From Liolophura sinensis (Eukaryota; Mollusca; Polyplacophora; Chitonida; Chitonidae), in NCBI RefSeq assembly GCF_032854445.1, contig NC_088295.1:41281385-41341384 (forward strand): 60,000 nucleotides of DNA. The letters are read 5' to 3'. Shown here in pieces: positions 13,401 to 25,776 of the stretch. The notes below the pieces were generated by a model that had not been told where the DNA came from, did no database searches, and worked only from the letters and a program-made list of their open reading frames with translations. The number at the start of each line of letters is the position of its first letter. Position 1 is the first letter of the stretch. Both the position numbers and the translations under genes were made by a program.

Positions 13401-16400
13401 ATGAGTGTGGCGTATACAGGTGAATTTATGTGCCGTTATGTGAACTTAAATTATGTAACATGTAGCTGGTTAGCTTCCAGGCTTGTACCCACAGGGATGG
13501 GGCAATATCACCAGATGGGGCTAACATATTGCACAATATTACCACCCTTTTTCAGGCTTAATGGTGAAGTTATCAAGCGAAAAGGACGCAACTGAATATG
13601 TTGTGGATGTACATGAAACGTTATGGTTAGTAACGACTTACTCCATTGTCGGAGAGGCAAATGTTTAATGTTACTCGAAGACTCAATTCTATATATACGT
13701 CAAAACGTTCTAGAGTTAGCATTGGGTAGAAAGAGGAATTAGTCACGATGGACAATAAGTACAACGAGTGTGTATATTTTGTGGCAATATTAAAAAACTT
13801 TATTCTTATCACTGTAAAGCTGGTTATCATTTGATTTCATTTAAAATCGGCTAATCACCATTTAGCCGGTCTAGTTATACTGTTGTCAACATGAACTTAC
13901 GTATAATGTTTCACTGCAATTGGGAGTCTTACATTTTGGTTGATACTTGCAGAGTCCAAACCGTACTCGTGTTGTTTTGATGTGTAGTTGAACGGAAAGA
14001 AAAGATGGGGCCTGAACACGGAGCCGATCTGATTCCCTTTTGAACTCAATAGATTGACTCATTTTTATCATCCCTTTAACCTGAAAAACAGAGAGTGCTC
14101 GGAATAAAACCACTACAACACAAGCAGTAATTTAGTTCAATAGTTTACAGAATATAAGAGTTTGGCTTGATAGCTCCAAAAGCAAATTACTAACTACTGC
14201 TGCGCGTAATTCATAACAATGCGTTTAATATTACATGCTGCATTCAGTCTTTAAGCCTAAAATTATTGTGAATAGGTTCATCTTTTATTCGGCTAGACCT
14301 AAAGTACGTTGACTTCATGGCGATTGATTCTTAATGACAGAAATTATAAAGTGATTACTTTGGGACAGGTAAAGTTGTACGGTAACAAGTAAAATGGGTC
14401 CTTTGACGGCAGGTTGATGGTAGATGACGGATTCCCGTTCACCATGCAGCAGTACACGAAGACGAAGAGGACATCATCCTGGTTTAGAACTGTGACCTTT
14501 TCTACAAGAGTTGAAGTTATATAGTCTAATATTTACCGTCAATTTTAAAGGTATACAAGAAATTAGCCTTATTTTCACGTGGACATTTTTGGTACAAAAA
14601 AGCAGTTTAAAGTCGAAATAAATATAGTACCGGTTCAATAAGCCTAATTTTACTCGCAGTTTTTGTATTATGTCCACAATGCATCCAGAACTAACAGAAA
14701 GTTTTGTATGAATGCGCAGAGTACTAGTCTTCGCGCTGACCAAACCCAAACTCCACTCTTTTGTTACAGATACAAGGGATATCTACTAATGACAAAGGCA
14801 ATGACATCCAGAAACATACAGCTCCTTTGCTTTCACAGTTTGCTTTCTATGATCCTGGGCGACTTCGGGAAACCTTCTTGAGCAGGGCGCAAAAGATAAA
14901 TCAAATTAAAATAAACGATCTCATTAATCGTGTGCTAAGGGATTTGTACATCAATGACAAAGGCATGAAATCATGCGCTAATGCGGTTATTTTGCTTGTT
15001 TGTTTGTTTGTATGCTTGATTGTTTATCACAATCTTACCAGAAATCCAATTATAGGCTCCTGATAATACGCAGGTATAGAATGACGAAATGTTTTTAATT
15101 CTGGTGATAGATAACATGAAAAAGCCAAGACAGGAGCTCGAATAGCATACACTTTGTGACATTTACCTACCATTTCTCCTCTCAGAACACAATAAAATAA
15201 TATATAAAATAAATATAAAGTTTATTTATTTATTTGGTTTATTTACGCCGAATTCAAGAGAAATGAAACTAATATATCGTGGGGTGTACTCAAGAATACA
15301 TTATATTTCACTTACACGACGGTGGCCAACACTATGGTGTGAAGAAACTGGACAGAGTTTGGGGGAAACTCACAGCCAAACTCGGGCTCGGTTTCCTCCG
15401 TCCATGATGCTGGCCGCCGTCGTAAATGAAACACACACATGTATTCTCGTGTACACAGCACGATGTGTTAGATTCATTTCTCACCGATTTTGTCCTCATA
15501 AGCAGTCACAATAAAGCCCTGATATCTACATTAGAAGTCAAAACTAGGAGTGCTACTTAGTGCTTACCGTTTGAGTTTCAGTTTTAGCCTGTTTGTTGCT
15601 CTCGTTTCATTTGCTATTAAACTGCATAGCGATAGACCAGAGGCCACTATCAATCGTTGGTAGCCTCAAGATTCCAAGCCAAACAAAGCGGGAGTGATGT
15701 ATGCCAAAGGCAAAAATACCGGTACTGACTGGATGAGAGCCACTGATCCTTTCAATGTTTGCTCTGTTCAAGTACACAAAAGGTTTTTTTTATCTATATC
15801 AGCTCACTATACGCAGTTGTAATGGATGGGGGATGTAACGAATTGTTGTTTGGGCTGCTTATTAGTCAGCTGTGTTTAAAGTTTATGGAGGCCCTCATTG
15901 GTTCAGACATGTACAACACTGATGTGATCGTCATATCCTGACCAATGAGGTGTTGAGTTGCAATCCAGATATTGCTGCAGGTATTAAATTAGGAGGTTTG
16001 TCAGGTACCCGGAGAAGGAGATGGTCACTCCGGTTCCCTTCTTGAAATAAATAAACAAATAAATATAAGTTTGTGTTGTAACCTACCCATTGACAGGGAC
16101 TCGGGACAACCTTGATTATTCCCTAACACACAGTACTGCCCAGTGGGAAATCCTTGGCGTTTACTGGTCACCAGAAACCCATGTTTTCTTTTGCAGAACT
16201 TCAGCTTCTCTATTCGGGCTTCCACACTACCATTCTCTACATCGAGCCAAAAACTTTCGCCGAGTCCCTCGAAAACTGGATTAAACTTCATCAACTGGAA
16301 AGCGTCTAACGGCAAATGAAATACACAATGTATTATTATTCCTGTTGTAAACTAGCTAATGTGTGAAATAGATGACACAATACATTGTCCAGAATATCGT

Positions 16401-18376
16401 GAATAATATTTCTTGAATACTTCGAGGTCTTTGAGTAGTGTTGAGCAAAGATCTTGTTTGCAAGCATGACATGTAAGATAATACGGCTCTTTAAAAGAGT
16501 ATAAGTCAAGTGTCAACTTACCAGATGCACATCCTTCTGGTGGCGCAAAAAAGCTATAATCATCTGTTGGCCAGTCTGTGAAGGCAATATTTATTTCTAT
16601 AATTATTTATTTATTTGATCGTTTTTTAAAGCCATCTTTAAAGCATTTTCCGTTGTATATTGGCAGTTAGTTTGATGTGTTGAGGTGCTCAGAGTGCAGA
16701 GTGCTCGGACTACACCAACGACCTTTGGCTATCTACTGGAATACTTTCCTGCGTGTTATGTTTGGGAGACAAATGATTACCAACAAAGGTAAGACTGCCT
16801 AATCATTCTCTTCGAACACCATTGGACCACGAACAAGCTTAATGTCACCAAGATCATGTGAGCAATGCTTGTCTGGATGAAGAGTTCTCGAAAATCCCAG
16901 TTCCAGGCCTGGGTTGAACCCAAAAGATTCCTATCCGGGAGTCGCGTGAATTTATTAAAAATATTCGACTTTTATAACACCTTGTTTCTGATGTGTGTAA
17001 TTTGTGATAAATTTTTTTTTTTAATAATAATTTTTTAAAATCTAGGATTTACCCAGTAATAAAGAAACACAATTTGAACGTTGTTTCGAACTTCATCTAA
17101 AATAATTCTTTGTTATAGATAAATCGCATGCCAATGTATAAGATTTGCTGTTCTTGCATGTATATGTACTTACAGTTCTTGATAGCGTAGTAGCATACAC
17201 GCATATTGATGACTGTCTTGTCCGGGGAGGACTTGGCCTCTAGATGGGATGCACTTATGTCTGAGTACTTTAGCCACCACTGCCAATACTCCTTGGTGAC
17301 ATCGTATCCGGAAATCTAAATATAAGGCCCGCACATATCCCAAACCAGCAGAATACATGGTATTAAATTCAATTTACTCCCTTTACAGCTAAATATTTTG
17401 TTAGATTTAACAGAAAGTCTGTTGTCTGAGTGATGCCTGGATGTATTCTGCTATTGCAGCAGATTATTCTGTTAAATATAACACATGTATTCTATTAATT
17501 CAACACAAATGGAAATGAAGCCCGTGCTTGTTTGTTCTGTTTTTCGTTATCCACCGCTAAACTTTTGTGTTGCACGTTTTTGAATGAAGGAATCCGCTCT
17601 GACGCACTCATATGTAGGTGTTACAATTTTAATACTAGTGGGCTCTGTCTGCAGGGATAATAAGAGGGTAGTTTCGAAATACTTTGTATTTACGTTGTGA
17701 TCGTACCTGTTGACATTTAGATTGATATGGTACCAAATAAAATGGCCCCTCCCACGTCGGGAAATTAATGGCCACATCCTCATTCCCGTCATCTCTACAA
17801 CAGTATTGGATGACGTAAGGCGATTCGGGATTGGCGACAGACTTTATCTTAAATGAGTCACCTGAAATAGACACACTCGCAAAAATATTCGGTTATATTC
17901 GGTAATGGCGGAATTCATTTCGTCCTTTCCAGCCAACAAATAACTACGTTCTTGACAACGAATGGATACGTTAATGATAACGAACTGATCCATTCTTGAT
18001 AACAAGTTCCTTATTATTCTTAAAATGGAGGAAATTGTTATCAGGAACGGATACATTCCACATTCGATACAAGTCGACGAAAATGTTACCCGTCATTTGT
18101 GAACGGATTTACCTGAAAATTGTTTTGCTTATAGATTTAGGTGCTTTATTTGTACTGGATTTTCCAAGAGCTTAAGAACGGTCTAATTTGTACTCTGCTG
18201 TTATTAAACGAAGACAGCATGTCTGAAGACAAGCTCAGTGTGATTTATCTATTTATTTGATTGATGTTTCACGCCGTACTCAAGAATATTTCACTTATAC
18301 GACGGCGGCCAGCATTATGGTTACCTATAAAACCAGGCAGAGCCCAGGGGAAATCCATGACGATCCGCAGGTTCCT

Positions 18377-18451
<75 letters not shown>

Positions 18452-21400
18452 TAAAAATGAAAAATGGCTTATACCCATGTTTTATCTATTTATGTTCTTA
18501 GTTAAACAATATTTGGTTTAACGTTCTGACTAGATGTATGTCAGTATTGTAAATATTGGAAAATGGCTGGTACTGGACGAGAACGATCAGGTGAGTTTAG
18601 ATATGATATTTTGCCTCTTACCCCAGATTTCTGTTTGGAAAAGGTTGTGAACCATATTGACTATCACTAATAGTCTTCGGGAAGACGTAGGAATAGAGCA
18701 CAAAAAGCAGAGCAAACCTTTTTTGAAGTCATCCGGACATGTATCTACTTTGGCAAAACAGTATTTCCCACGTGGAAGGTATCGTTGACGAAACATACAT
18801 CTTGTCAAATAGTTGTCCCCCAAGGTTATCTGTGATGTGCCTTGTGTCAGTCGACCCTCAGGGACTGTCCAATTTTGCAAGGCAAACCCATCTGCGAGGA
18901 AATGAAGACTAAGAGTTTATCTTGGGAAAAACGAGACATCTTGTGAAGCGAGACAAAAGCATATGAAACATTCATGATTCACAAAAGTACATGAATTCAG
19001 AGAAACATGCGACTGAGTTCGTGGTATGTTTGCTCCCTTGTCTGTACTCCTTCCAGTCTCAGCTCTAACAAGATAATATGTTGCCTGAGTGATGCTAGAA
19101 CGTAATTTGTTATGACAGCAGATTATTCTATTAAATATAGCACACATATTTTATTAAATCAACATAAAAATTGTATTAGACCAACATGATATTATGTTGA
19201 ATACGACACAGTATGTTTTGTTATCATAACCGAATGCGTTTTAACATCACTCAAATGGAATTTCGGTTAAAATTAACAGTTTTTTTTTATTTTGAGTGTA
19301 ATACTGGACACTGAAGTGATGTTACCAACTACGGACAACATGATACGGAGGCATTGTGGGATAATTCATTTTGTTGAATCCAACGCTTGAACGTCAACTC
19401 GTTGCACTATCTGTGGCACCGAAACACAAGTCGGTTGCTTTTTCAAGCAGATTGAATTGGTACAGTTTACTCATTTTTATGTCACACTTCTTTCCACGTT
19501 TTCCTGTAGAGTTTCTTACTAGAATACATTGAATCCCTTTCTTTTATAAACAGAAACGTGAGATCGACTACTTCCGCCATATCGGCTGCATTGGAGTATG
19601 TAGATTGTGGGATCATCTAAGGAAAACCAGGCATAAAAATAGTTTTATGCCTGGTTTTCTGTACTTATGATATTGCTATAGCAACACAGACCTACAGGGC
19701 AAAGGGAGTAGCTAAAGTCATGGCTACATCGCGGTAAAATTTATATATGCCATCTGAAAACTATCACTCGTCGCTTTACCTCAGTATAAGGTTTTATTTT
19801 AACCGTTCACGTGGATGCACAGAAAGTAGTTCTCTACATTTCCCTTAGCACCGAAGCATGAACAGAAATAGTTGAAATAAATAGAACCACATGGAAGTAA
19901 ACTGCAACTCAGAAAACTCCAGTGGTCAAGTTAAACTGATACATGATGGTAACTATTGCGATATTTTATACATAACTGCGCATGGTATACGTTTTTGTAT
20001 GATTATACCTGACAACACATGTATTTAAATTTTACTAGGGTTGTATAGCAGCATACGTACTCAGTGAAGGACATCCCATCCTGTGTTGAGACAAACCAAC
20101 TAAGGGGCTCCTCTCTTGACTTCTCTTAGTATTGCTGCTATCATTAGTCGTGAGTTGAGTAGTCACACTAGTTGTTCTGGGTATATTCCTAGAGTCAGAC
20201 ACGTCTAGATTGTGAGAGAAATCAAGAGGACGCGAGGAAATTAATCTAAAGAGAATCCAAAGAGCACATATACAGAAACAAAACAAAAGTAAATCTAACA
20301 GCCAAAAAATGAACGCGGAATACAGACAGCATTTACTTCGTGATTTTCTCTTGTTTATTTAAAAAAAATGTGGTAATTGTGGTAAGAAATAAAGAATTAA
20401 CTACTATTTGTCATTACATTTCACATGTACATTGCCGATAATTAGTGTTTGGGGTTTTACTGGTATTTGATTTAAATACCTCCATTTCGGGTTGGTTGTT
20501 GTTCAGAAACAACCATTTTCAGGCGTTGAAAATAGCTCGCAAAGAAAAGTAACGCAGGCAGAAGTTGCCAGGGAAGCATTTCTGAAAAGAACATGTAAGA
20601 AAGTAAAACTTTTGAAGTCTTTACAGACAAAGTTTCGTGGCCGCCAACACCCAAAAGTGGTTCATTTTATTACAGGGAGGCAAAATTAAAAGCATGGCTT
20701 CATGTTTAATTCATTCTGTCACAAATGGCAGAAGCTTCACGTGCTCTGAAAACTTGGTACCAGCATACTAAAATCTGCGACAAACATTAACACCATTTTC
20801 TGAACAATTACGCTACAAAACCTACCAATTTACCTAAGCTTACCTGTAAGCCGTGTTATGTCCGGTGGAATGTCCGGTACCTTTAAACAATGAGGGTCAG
20901 TGATTTACGATCCATTTAATATTCTTGGCATGAGTGTATTGCTTGGCTAACAATCTCACTGATAGGCCTATTCACACCTCATGGAGCTTTATTTGTTTTC
21001 CTTTTTCACTGGCTATTTGCCAGTGATATAGCTTCGGTACATTGCTTTGTTTTTAGCATTCTATGCACACAAATCGACATGTGACATCGGTATTTGCTTG
21101 GAGTTGTCACGCGGGCTGTGGGATGAAGTGACCAGATACGCGTATCATGCACAAATGCTTATGCCTTAATGTGAAAATTGCCTCTATCGAGCTGCTTACC
21201 CATAAGTATAGCTTTACGGTGCAGGAGTTCCTTTGCTGTTCGTCTGTCTAGACGCTGGCGTTTTTGTCGTGACTTGCATGCAATCAGTTAAATCAATACT
21301 AACCACTAGCGGTAAATATTTTGGGGTGGGGTGGGGGTGGGGTGTGCTCTTCCACTGTAAATAATGCACTGGTGCTATATTGTCAATTACCATTAAAAAG

Positions 21401-24081
21401 TTTAGAAAGTCAACCGATCGCTGATGTTTTCGCGCGAAATACGATGACCTGAATATTTTCAACAGCTGCACTTGTATTGTTTGTCAGTGGAAATGTAACT
21501 TTATAATATTTATTTATTTGACTGGTGTTTTACGCCATACTCAAGAACATTTCACTCATACGACGGCGGACGGTATTTTGGTGGGCGTAACTTTATAGCA
21601 ATTTATTTTGCTATTTAACATTTGAACAACACGATACACGATGATCCAAAACAGTTTTCAAAGGTAATATCATTTAGTATGTTGTAAAACATGTTTTTAG
21701 ATCTAGCGTGAGGACAAAAAAAATTCCTTATCTGCGACAATTTTTAAATTTTATTTTGGAACTTGATCCTTTGGTCTTGCCCTGAATACGGAAGGGTAGC
21801 ACAATGCAGATTTTATTCGTTTGCTAGCTTGTTGTGGGCTTTGTAAATTCCATTTGGCGGATGATTATTAGTAATGTATAATTAATTTCTTATTGGTATT
21901 AATGACACATTTGTAGTAAATCATATTTCAGACACATGTGATCCTGATTCTGTGGATGAATCTAGGATTAGTTCGATTTTGGAGGACTACAGAACTATCT
22001 GCTGGACCCTGCTTAATGGGAGAAAGTGACAGGTTTTACGGGACTATTGGCTAAGTGTTTTTATGCCGTACTCACGAACCAGACTTAAATGGACAAATAA
22101 ACATAACAGAACTGTACTGTCGAATATAATTGTTGCATTAAGTACTTTAAAATATGGACACAGAGCCGATGTTGCTGACGTTAATGATTTGTCAAATACG
22201 AGACTAAATGTTTGGCAGACCAAATCCATGGTTAATTTATAGGGTCAATAAAATATGATCGTCCTGATAAATGTCTTGATCAATAATTCTGTTTCAATCC
22301 GACCCTTTACTGTAATTGTAGAGAGGTATCAGTTTGCAGACAGGAGGGTTTCGAAGGGAAAGCACTACGTACTTTGACCACACACGCTTATAGAAACGGA
22401 CAAATGGGTCTTTGTAAACTAAAATGTTGATTGCCTGTAACCGTAATCGCAAAGTTGTACCAAATGCAGCCCGTACTGTTATGACTTCAGAAACCACTGG
22501 ATGATCGGAAGAAAGAATGATTATCGCGGCATAGAAGTCTGGACAACTTGATTTCAACCACTACTAATGAGGTGGTATTTCTAGGTTGAGATTCAGATTC
22601 CGTTGGTTTAGCAGTCATGACAACAGTTTTCAATTTTCTGGTGAGATATGGAAGTCTCTCACGGCGCCTGTCTGGTTCTTCCAGCCATACTATACACAGA
22701 AAGGTAGGGGATATTTCATATATAAATGAACCATAGCTAATAATGTAACTATTCGTCATATAAACAGATTAACAATAATTGTGAGACATTTGATGAAGGA
22801 AAAAAATGATTTAATCAGTCAAGTGTATGGAATCGAGAAATAGTCATCTAGCTTAACCTAACTCACAGTGAATGTTTTGATCAGATTTCTAAATCGTAGA
22901 ACAGAATATCCAGACTTTATGAGTGTGGTCAAAGTAGACACAATGCGATTCCAACAAACTTGTACTCCACATAACCGCAAAACCGTGGAAATCCATTAAC
23001 AACTTCCATTGCGAAGAATATTCTCGGTTGACAGCTGGAAATATTTGCCACCCTATAGAAGTGTTTCATAGATTTTAGCTATGAGTAAAGAATTAGGAAT
23101 CTGTGTGAATAAGTGAAATCGACAGGGTTAGGAGCTGTCTTCTTCCATGTAACGTTACATGTACGTAACCTAGACGTGAATATCGGTTAAGTAGCTAGGT
23201 CACCACAGTCGACTGTTTGTGGAAAAAGGTTCCCCTATTTCCGTGATTGTTCTGGGGGGGTTTGGTGGCAAGAGTGGTCGACGGCCCTCTCTTGTGTGGT
23301 CTTACATGAAATTCGGTGCAGACTTTCCCTCCATATGACTTATTTCTCATGTGAGAAAGTGTGGTAGTAACTTGCCGGAGATAGGTGATTCGGAATTCTC
23401 TAATTTCCACAGCAAATAAAAGTGGCCGTCATCATATAAGTGAAAATATCTTCAGTATTGCGTTAAATAATCAAATAAACTAATAAATGTATGGACTTTA
23501 AGACGTGAGAGACAAATGCTGCAAACGGTTAACATTAATTACTTTGATTCATTTTTGCTAATCACTCGTATTTCACGTTAGCTGTGAGATTTGGTCGCTT
23601 TCACGTTTTGTTAGGCATAATACTCAAACAGATTGTCGGTTGAAATATTTACCGAAAGAAGTATAACACTACATAAAGAACAAACGGACGACAACCTGTT
23701 GTCTCTTTCAAAGCAAATCCAAATGTTGAGAAATCGTGAAACCACGCTCCTTTTTTCAATGATCTATCTGTAGAATTTTTTACCATAGTCTTGAGTCATA
23801 AATGAAATAATAAAGAGATGAGGAAAACAATTGTCCAGTGGACCACCATGTATTTCAAACCCGGGCGATCTTCATCACATAAATCCGCTGACAATTAAGA
23901 ATACCCGATCTGGATTCGAAGTTATAGGTTTGATTTTGTTTAAAATGAACTGGCTCCAATACCAACTTTGCTGACAAAATTTCATCCAAATCCCTGCATA
24001 ACCTTTTCCGTAATGTTGCTGACGTACAAACAGAGGGAAAAAGTAAAATATACCGTTCAAAAGGACATGAAGGACTTCCAT
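7325..24081 (-). CDS. receptor tyrosine kinase A: cadherin-like region, two ApeC domains, TM, kinase (frameshifted)
   Basis: Single-pass receptor tyrosine kinase, paralogue of gene B. Proposed exons (minus): 24081-24003, 22689-22311, 20204-20061, 18891-18718, 17861-17707, 17315-17174, 16575-16522, 16305-16087, 14501-14359, 14080-13933, 13055-13038, 12532-12497, 12204-12055, 11656-11534, 10441-10355, 10120-9915, 9677-9568, 8980-8821, 8424-8287, 7601-7325. Every junction has GT-AG and matching phase, mostly phase 1 in the ectodomain. The joined length is two bases over a multiple of three, explained by one +1 shift in exon 2 (near 22540) and one +1 shift in exon 19 (near 8315). Without these it would code for about 979 residues. 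All kinase catalytic motifs are present. It is transcribed away from gene B. Either a young pseudogene or a functional gene with two sequence errors; the ectodomain from 20204 down and the kinase core are otherwise open. Confidence 0.85.
7630..7885 (+). repeat. degenerate ~65-bp tandem array in the last intron of gene A
   Basis: Units with GATGAAATCTCTTCAGAAGG, AACTTGCAAAAGGG, TATACTCGATGAAAAATGG and CATTTTCTACAATGAAATCG, about 3.5 copies. Related to the array at 6900-7143. Confidence 0.7.
11534..13055 (-). CDS. gene A, stalk micro-exons, transmembrane helix and juxtamembrane segment
   Basis: Two micro-exons (13055-13038, 18 nt; 12532-12497, 36 nt), both phase 1-1, code for a short polar stalk ([18 protein letters not shown]). 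Exon 12204-12055 gives the membrane helix [17 protein letters not shown] followed by the stop-transfer cluster RRFLRRK. Exon 11656-11534 (123 nt) is the juxtamembrane part [16 protein letters not shown], ending in the first glycine of the kinase P-loop (VGKG). The 123-nt length and the EIGSLLKM block are the same in gene B. The acceptor at 11656 rather than the nearby tag at 11653 was selected because only it keeps the frame. Confidence 0.8.
11813..11851 (+). repeat. G-rich tract, possible G-quadruplex
   Basis: Runs of 4-8 G separated by single T or A (GGGGTGGGGGTGGGGGTGGG type), in an intron of gene A. G lies on the plus (non-template-sense for A) strand. A smaller similar tract is at 21325-21343. 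Confidence 0.7.
13933..16575 (-). CDS. gene A, second ApeC domain (4 exons)
   Basis: Exons 16575-16522, 16305-16087, 14501-14359 and 14080-13933. The 54-nt first exon reads WPTDDY...PEGCAS, the WP...GCP opening of ApeC. The second carries SFWLDV, LKFCKRK and [16 protein letters not shown]. The third carries [13 protein letters not shown] and [14 protein letters not shown]. The fourth begins VKGM and ends FGLCKYQPK. The last donor was taken at 13933 (AAAAT|gtaaga, phase 1), not the later gtaagt after 13901, because phase 1 is needed by the next micro-exon and the corresponding exon of gene B ends at the same place (CKYQPSSH). Confidence 0.85.
15218..15440 (-). repeat. degenerate SINE (family 1)
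   Basis: Begins with an ATTT-rich tail complement (TTTATTTATTTATTTGG), then TACTCAAGAATAC, TTTCACTTACACGACGG and TGGCCAACACTATGG. The rest is scrambled and includes a second, opposite-strand ATGCTGGCCGCCGTCG piece. Confidence 0.55.
17174..20204 (-). CDS. gene A, linker plus first ApeC domain (4 exons)
   Basis: Exons 20204-20061, 18891-18718, 17861-17707 and 17315-17174. The first is a Thr/Ser-rich linker ending HRMGCPSL, which corresponds to the GCP start of ApeC. The second carries [18 protein letters not shown] (family pattern WPxGxYCxxxxxxCPxGF). The third carries [18 protein letters not shown] then [14 protein letters not shown] (family pattern YYCC..DG..P..LP...PFYLL...CQ.V). The fourth carries ISGYDV, a WQWW cluster and VINMRVCYY, matching the C-terminal IYYCYY strand of ApeC. 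The conserved cysteines are all present. The domain is extracellular. Known family members bind microbial cell-wall glycans; the ligand here is unknown. An ATG at 20286 opens the linker frame with a hydrophobic stretch, so an alternative shorter start cannot be excluded. Confidence 0.85.
18243..18380 (-). repeat. SINE (family 1) truncated by a TA microsatellite
   Basis: TTTATTTGATTGATG, CGCCGTACTCAAGAATATTT, CACTTATACGACGGCGGCC, then GATCCGCAGGTTC, ending abruptly in the TA tract. Confidence 0.8.
18380..18447. repeat. (TA)n microsatellite
   Basis: About 34 uninterrupted TA dinucleotides directly abutting the SINE. It creates artificial IYIY open frames on both strands. Confidence 0.98.
19623..19658. 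repeat. perfect 16-bp hairpin
   Basis: AAAACCAGGCATAAAA, a 4-nt loop ATAG, then TTTTATGCCTGGTTTT. Lies in an intron of gene A. Confidence 0.9.
21508..21588 (-). repeat. SINE fragment (family 1)
   Basis: Tail end only: ATTTATTTATTTGACTGGTG, TTTTACGCCATACTCAAGAA and TCATACGACGGCGG. The remainder is missing. Confidence 0.75.
22311..24081 (-). CDS. gene A, candidate signal-peptide exon and degenerate cadherin-like exon
   Basis: Exon 24081-24003 starts with ATG and reads [19 protein letters not shown], a plausible signal peptide, ending HYGK plus one base before gttatg. Exon 22689-22311 begins after a pyrimidine-rich acceptor and supplies VWLEEP. The junction HYGK/VWLEEP matches QGK/VYTREP in gene B and YGR/VYMTEP in gene C. 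The exon continues with KTVVMTAK, then after a +1 shift with [13 protein letters not shown], resembling the start of the cadherin-like repeat in gene C (YYVFATSDVPP), and ends KLIPLYNY before a gtaaag donor in phase 1. The shift interrupts the frame at about 22540. No calcium-binding cadherin motifs are seen. Support is the paralogue alignment and phase agreement; sequence similarity is weak. Confidence 0.5.
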
Positions 24082-24413
24082 TTTAGGAAATGGCTATGAG
24101 CAGAATATGAAATTGACGCCAGTTTGTTTTTCTTTGTGTTCTTTGTTTTGTGCAATATAACAACTTCCTGAACTCTAAATTGTAAAATTATTCACGTTAT
24201 ACGCAATGGAGCCATCATGGCCAACATTTGGAGATCCATAATGAACATAGGTCCATCAGGCATTGCTGTTAGCGGCTTATTTATTCAAATCATTAGGATT
24301 ATTCATTTACTAGTTACCACGTCAGGCGATACTGAAAGGAATCGGAACATTTAAGGTTTTTGTGGATATTACTCCCTACAGCTTAGGCACCTACGTTCAT
24401 TTTAGATTTACCG

Positions 24414-24535
24414 GCCCGGATAGCACAGTTGTTAGAGCGACCGGTAGATCCAGGATCAATCCTTGATCGAGTCACACTTAAGACTTTAAAAGAGGAAGTC
24501 AGTATAATTAAACCCTAAGCACTCACTCACTAATT
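24414..24535 (+). repeat. tRNA-like SINE (family 2)
   Basis: GGCCCGGATAGCACAGTTG, TTAGAGCGACCGG and CAATCCTTGATCGAG form a tRNA-like head. It ends ATTAAACCCTAAGCACTCAC, the same ending as the other family 2 copies. Confidence 0.6.
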
Positions 24536-24724
24536 TTAGATTGCTGCCACGATTAGACAAGCTTGAGGCCCGTGTGACGCATCACCAACTGTTTAGGCGA
24601 AGTTTGACCACAACTTGAACACGGAGATGTCCTGGCGAAAGTATTATTATCAATACAGTTAGCCCTCTGTCGCCTGCAGTATCCCCGACATCATTTCAAC
24701 TGATGACACAAGAAGGTCCAGATT

Positions 24725-24965
24725 TTGAAGTCATCCTATGTCATGCTATTGACTTTTTTGGCTGATTTCTCACATGCTGATCAAGTTAGGCACCAATGCT
24801 AATGATCATGGAATATGTGCACATTTAAACCAGATGTTGACATCAACCTATGTCATGCAATTAAGATGTTTTGGCTGCTTTCTCACAAGTTGATCAAGGT
24901 AGGCACCAATGCCTAATGGCCATGGAATGTGTGCACAACCAAACCAGATTTTGATGTCATGCTAT
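24725..24965 (+). repeat. tandem pair of a ~115-bp repeat
   Basis: Two adjacent units sharing CCTATGTCATGC, TTTTGGCTG, TTTCTCACA, TTGATCAAG, TAGGCACCAATGC and CATGGAATRTGTGCACA. A third diverged copy is at 26852-26935 (TAGGCACCAATACCTTATGG, CCATGGAGCG). Confidence 0.8.
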
Positions 24966-25002
24966 CTATGTCTCGAAACCGATATTAGTATACTAGCCGT
25001 CA

Positions 25003-25240
25003 ACCAGTAAGGACGTTCCAGGTCAATAATCGCAAAGCCAGTTCAAAGAAATAGGACGGAACCAGTACAAAGAGAAGCTGTCAACAGTTTTTAATTGATG
25101 TTAGAAAGACACAAAGTATGTTCTAAGCGACTGAGTGAAATCAGATCAGATCGTGTACCGTGCTAAAATATTAGTTGTCGGTAATAAAATATGTATCTCA
25201 GTTGCTCTGTGATTGAAACTGTCCATATATCCAACGTGGC
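25003..25240 (+). repeat. dispersed repeat D, copy 1
   Basis: Shares GTCAACCA, CCAGGTCAATAATCGCAA, TCAACAGTTTT, TGATGTTRGAAAGAC, GTATGTTCTA, GCGACTGAGTGAAA, AGTTGTCGGT and TCTCAGTTGC with 46549-46775 in the same order. A short third piece is near 50175. Origin unknown. Confidence 0.7.
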
Positions 25241-25776
25241 GAAATCGTTTTGTTGTTTGTACACGTGTGTGAATGTCTTTCACAGCCTTTGCTATATATG
25301 GATTGATTAAAGCCAGCAGATCAAGAAAATACCGTTTAGTGGATGAGAAAGATTGGCCGTTGTGAGGATTAGCCCTTTATAGTTTCTGCATATAGTCGTA
25401 TTCATATGAGAACATGTATAGGTCGTCCAAACAGGGGGCTAATAATGTTACTAATGAGAAACTGAAGCAACTCAGTGAACATCGAAACATCCCATGAATG
25501 GTAACCCTTGTAAATGAAAAAGGCTTTGTTGACTTTGACTTAAATATAGCGGTGACCGGTTATATTAAACACCGAAACATATGGCGATGAAATTCTATCT
25601 ATTAAATCTATGTGAAGAATAGTAGTATAGAATAGAGAATGGAGAAGTCCCAAGTAGACATAAACGTGTACTAGAGCGTCGAGATCTTCAGTGAGACGTT
25701 TACAGTTTTTAAGTATTCACAGTTGACGCCTGTTTTTTTCATTTGCACAACAGTATTTATTCCAAAATGACTGTAC

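Noticed and set aside
13901-13932. Longer last ApeC exon of gene A, using the donor after 13901
   Set aside because: It ends in phase 0, while the following micro-exon needs phase 1; the donor at 13933 fits and matches gene B.
18257-18521. Open frames with long IYIYIY runs on both strands
   Set aside because: Translation of a TA microsatellite next to a SINE.
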